From Benincasa hispida (Eukaryota; Streptophyta; Magnoliopsida; Cucurbitales; Cucurbitaceae): a DNA stretch of 64,000 nucleotides. The position numbers were made by a program, and so were the translations under genes. Shown here one piece after another: positions 61,690 to 64,000 of the stretch. The notes beneath the pieces are model-generated. The model was not told the DNA's origin, did not search any database, and saw only the letters and a program-made list of their open reading frames with translations. Positions within the stretch are counted from its first letter, which is position 1, and each line of letters opens with the position of its first letter. Where the stretch lies: NCBI RefSeq assembly GCF_009727055.1, contig NC_052359.1, positions 61,542,649 to 61,606,648 of the forward strand, read 5' to 3'.

Positions 61690-63534
61690 TGAAGGAAACT
61701 CAACATGAGGAGATCCTTGAGCGAAAGCGAATCGTCCAAATTCCATTACTTATTGAATACAAAATTTACAATAAACATACAAAAGATATGCATTCAAGGT
61801 TAAATTACAGCATGCTTTTACACAGTAAATAGGTTTAAAAAAACCTCACCTTTGAAGGACCTTTCTTCAAGTAATCCCTCGTACGAGCCACGAACAAAAC
61901 TCCTTCCCCGTGGATCTTTGCGGAAACTACCAAGCGAGAACCCTATGTACTCTCTTTTGGGATTCAAAGACTCAAGTAGAAGTTGTGGCCTAAGCTTGAG
62001 TCTTAGGAAGAGAGAAGAAGATGGAGAGGATGAGAAGGAAGTTTTCTTCAGAGAACCTTTCTCTTTCAGATTGTGAATTCTCTGTGTATTAATTCTTGGA
62101 CGAAGATGATCTCTCAACTTCTTTTATCACAAGTCAGTTATTGAGAGAATAATGGGAGGGAGTTATAACTCCTTCCCTTTTATTAATTTCAAATAAATTA
62201 ATAAAATAGAATATATAATAACTACTTTATTATATATACACTATATGTTATATCAAATATAACATATAATCTATAGTTTTATATTGAATCAAATACAACA
62301 AACTATAGATTTTATTCTTTCTTACCTATACATGGGCATTTAATATAAATCACATTTATATTAAATCCACTTATATGAATCTGATCCATATAAATGATTT
62401 TTGGATCATATTCAAATATTTTATTTCTCTCAATATAAATCATATTTATGTTTAATTACATGAATCTCATTCATATAATTGGTATTTGAATCATATCCAA
62501 ATTCCTCTCATAATGTATCAAATACATTATAATTAATTACATCATATCTAATTAATTGCTCCAATTAATTTGAACATTTCAAATGAACCCAAAGATTAAA
62601 TCCCTATTGAGCTACAGTGGGGACTTTATGGACATGTAGATTGAAGCTCCAATGGTACTCAGATAATTAATTAAACTCTTTAATTAAATTACCCAACATC
62701 GATTAACTGCCAGTCACTCCACTAAAAACCGACAGTTGCACTCTTTGCACTACAGATAAATTTACGTGTTTATTGGATAGAACCAATCAACAGTGCGATG
62801 ATCCTTCACAAATTACTCGTAAGTATAGCTGGCCAAAATACCGTTTTGCTTAGTAGTTACATCGAACTCCTTAAGTCTCCTCGGGCCAGGAAGAGGTGTG
62901 GCCACTATGTTCAAGACCAGAATCGGCCCTTAAGGGAGTAATTTATTTACTTGCCCCTGCATCGAGGAAGGAGTGAAATTTCATTTTGTGTAGCTAAGTT
63001 TCCAACTCCCCAGTCAGACGAATCCCCAAAATGGTAGGCTTGTTGAGTTGGCAATCTGGCCACTCTCACTCATACAAAGCAAAGGACCGCCTTCATGAGC
63101 AGGGTTCATAACTCATCAGGATTCAGGTCATGTACATATGGTCATTCCTAGTGAAATGTAAGTCTCTATTATTAACAGTATTATATAAAGAGACTAATCA
63201 TTTTGTGGTCTAATCTTATACAAACTCTTTGTATAGGATATCCGCTCGCATATCTCCACATGAATCATCAGCATCAGATCATTTGTAGTACTTTACAACA
63301 CTTGTAACACCTACAAAGCGGGTCGTATTCGTAGTGTCACTAGGATAAGGTACTCAACCTTATCCATGAATTCGCTTCATTAATAGGTTCACGATTTTGA
63401 AATAACCTTGGATCTTAGTTTATTGGATTGAGTACATGCTTATAAAATAACACTTATTTTATTAACAATAATATGTTTATACAAAGTTTACAAACTACGA
63501 GATTACAAGGAGATTTAGGATACCATTACCAACA
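61690..63534 (-). mobile_element. 3' LTR of copia C4, complete
   Basis: 1845 bases, TGAAGG at the left and CCAACA at the right (minus strand TGTTGG...CCTTCA). It lies directly after the C4 polypurine tract. The most complete minus-strand LTR here and the best reference for the others. Confidence 0.85.
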
Positions 63535-64000
63535 ATCTCCTATTTGTCCTAAAGCTTAGGGAGACTAATGTACAATACAAATAAAGTACAAAATACAATA
63601 AACTAGGGCATACACTATACCCTAATAACATCTCTCACTTTCCATAGACAATGTGTCGCGTATCCCGTAGACCCAGACTTTTTAGATGACCCTCGAACAC
63701 ATTAGTCGTGAGAGCCTTTGTAAACGGATCAGCAACGTTGTGCTCGATGCGATCTTCGTGACAATAACATCACCATGATGCACAATCTCTCGAATCAAAT
63801 GATATTTCCATTCTATGTGCTTGCTTCTTCGGTGACTCCTAGGTTTCTTAGAATTTGCCACAACACCACTTATCACAATAACGTGTGATGTGCAAAGATA
63901 TATTTGGAAAAACTTCCAAATCATTAAGGAACTTCTTAAGCCAAACAGCCTCTTTAGCAGCTTCACAAGAAGCTACGTATTTCGCTTCCATAGTGGAGTC
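63535..64000 (-). pseudogene. copia C4 polypurine tract and RNase H end (cut by window end)
   Basis: Polypurine tract GGACAAATAGGAGAT on the minus strand next to the LTR, then RNase H C-terminal blocks in the same order as C1 and C2, including the region that is uninterrupted here but split by the solo LTR in C2. The rest of C4 lies outside. Confidence 0.75.

Noticed and set aside
1..64000. tRNA, rRNA or organelle DNA insertions
   Set aside because: No cloverleaf candidate with both pol III boxes, and no rRNA or organelle gene sequence was recognised; a tRNAscan and organelle search would be decisive.

Overview
This is nuclear DNA from a flowering plant, most likely a eudicot. It is AT-rich, its genes carry several introns, and its retrotransposons are of plant Ty1/copia and Ty3/gypsy type. 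Some repeats remind me of cucurbit genomes, but the sequence alone cannot prove a species.

The gene-bearing half is roughly 3.1-26 kb and holds three genes that all look intact. TIM9 (+, 3177-4994, 93 aa) is a small mitochondrial import chaperone. A three-repeat MYB factor (MYB3R, +, 7593-11231, 549 aa) is a predicted mitotic-cycle regulator; E2F-like and MSA-like sites lie upstream of it. PRT6 (-, 14472-25799, 17 exons, 2060 aa) is the giant UBR-box/RING E3 ligase of the Arg/N-degron pathway. Every splice junction I placed in these genes keeps frame and joins recognisable family sequence. MYB3R and PRT6 converge, and their Arabidopsis relatives are also neighbours (At5g02320 and At5g02310). 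The three proteins do not form one pathway; the neighbourhood looks like inherited gene order.

The window opens (1-2600) with a dead copia pol fused to a dead Athila-like integrase. Between 26 and 32.8 kb there is no gene, only small elements: a TRIM-like remnant, a PIF/Harbinger-like MITE with TAA duplications, a hAT-like MITE with an 8-bp duplication, and short tandem repeats.

From about 32.8 kb to the end the DNA is a nest of LTR retrotransposons. Copia elements C1, C2, C3 and C4 all lie on the minus strand and are apparently inserted one inside another. Athila-like gypsy pieces (A, B and a solo LTR), a solo copia LTR and one plus-strand copia LTR interrupt them. Primer-binding sites for initiator-Met tRNA (copia) and Asp tRNA (gypsy), polypurine tracts, TG...CA ends and target-site duplications let the order be read. 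All coding parts are broken.

I found no CRISPR array, operon, tRNA or rRNA gene, and no convincing new biochemical system. The most unusual structures are three identical 147-bp units containing a Z-DNA-prone tract inside a copia leader, a 22-bp palindromic repeat array in the same leader, a roughly 640-bp inverted repeat made from two gypsy LTR ends, and a fold-back repeat upstream of MYB3R.
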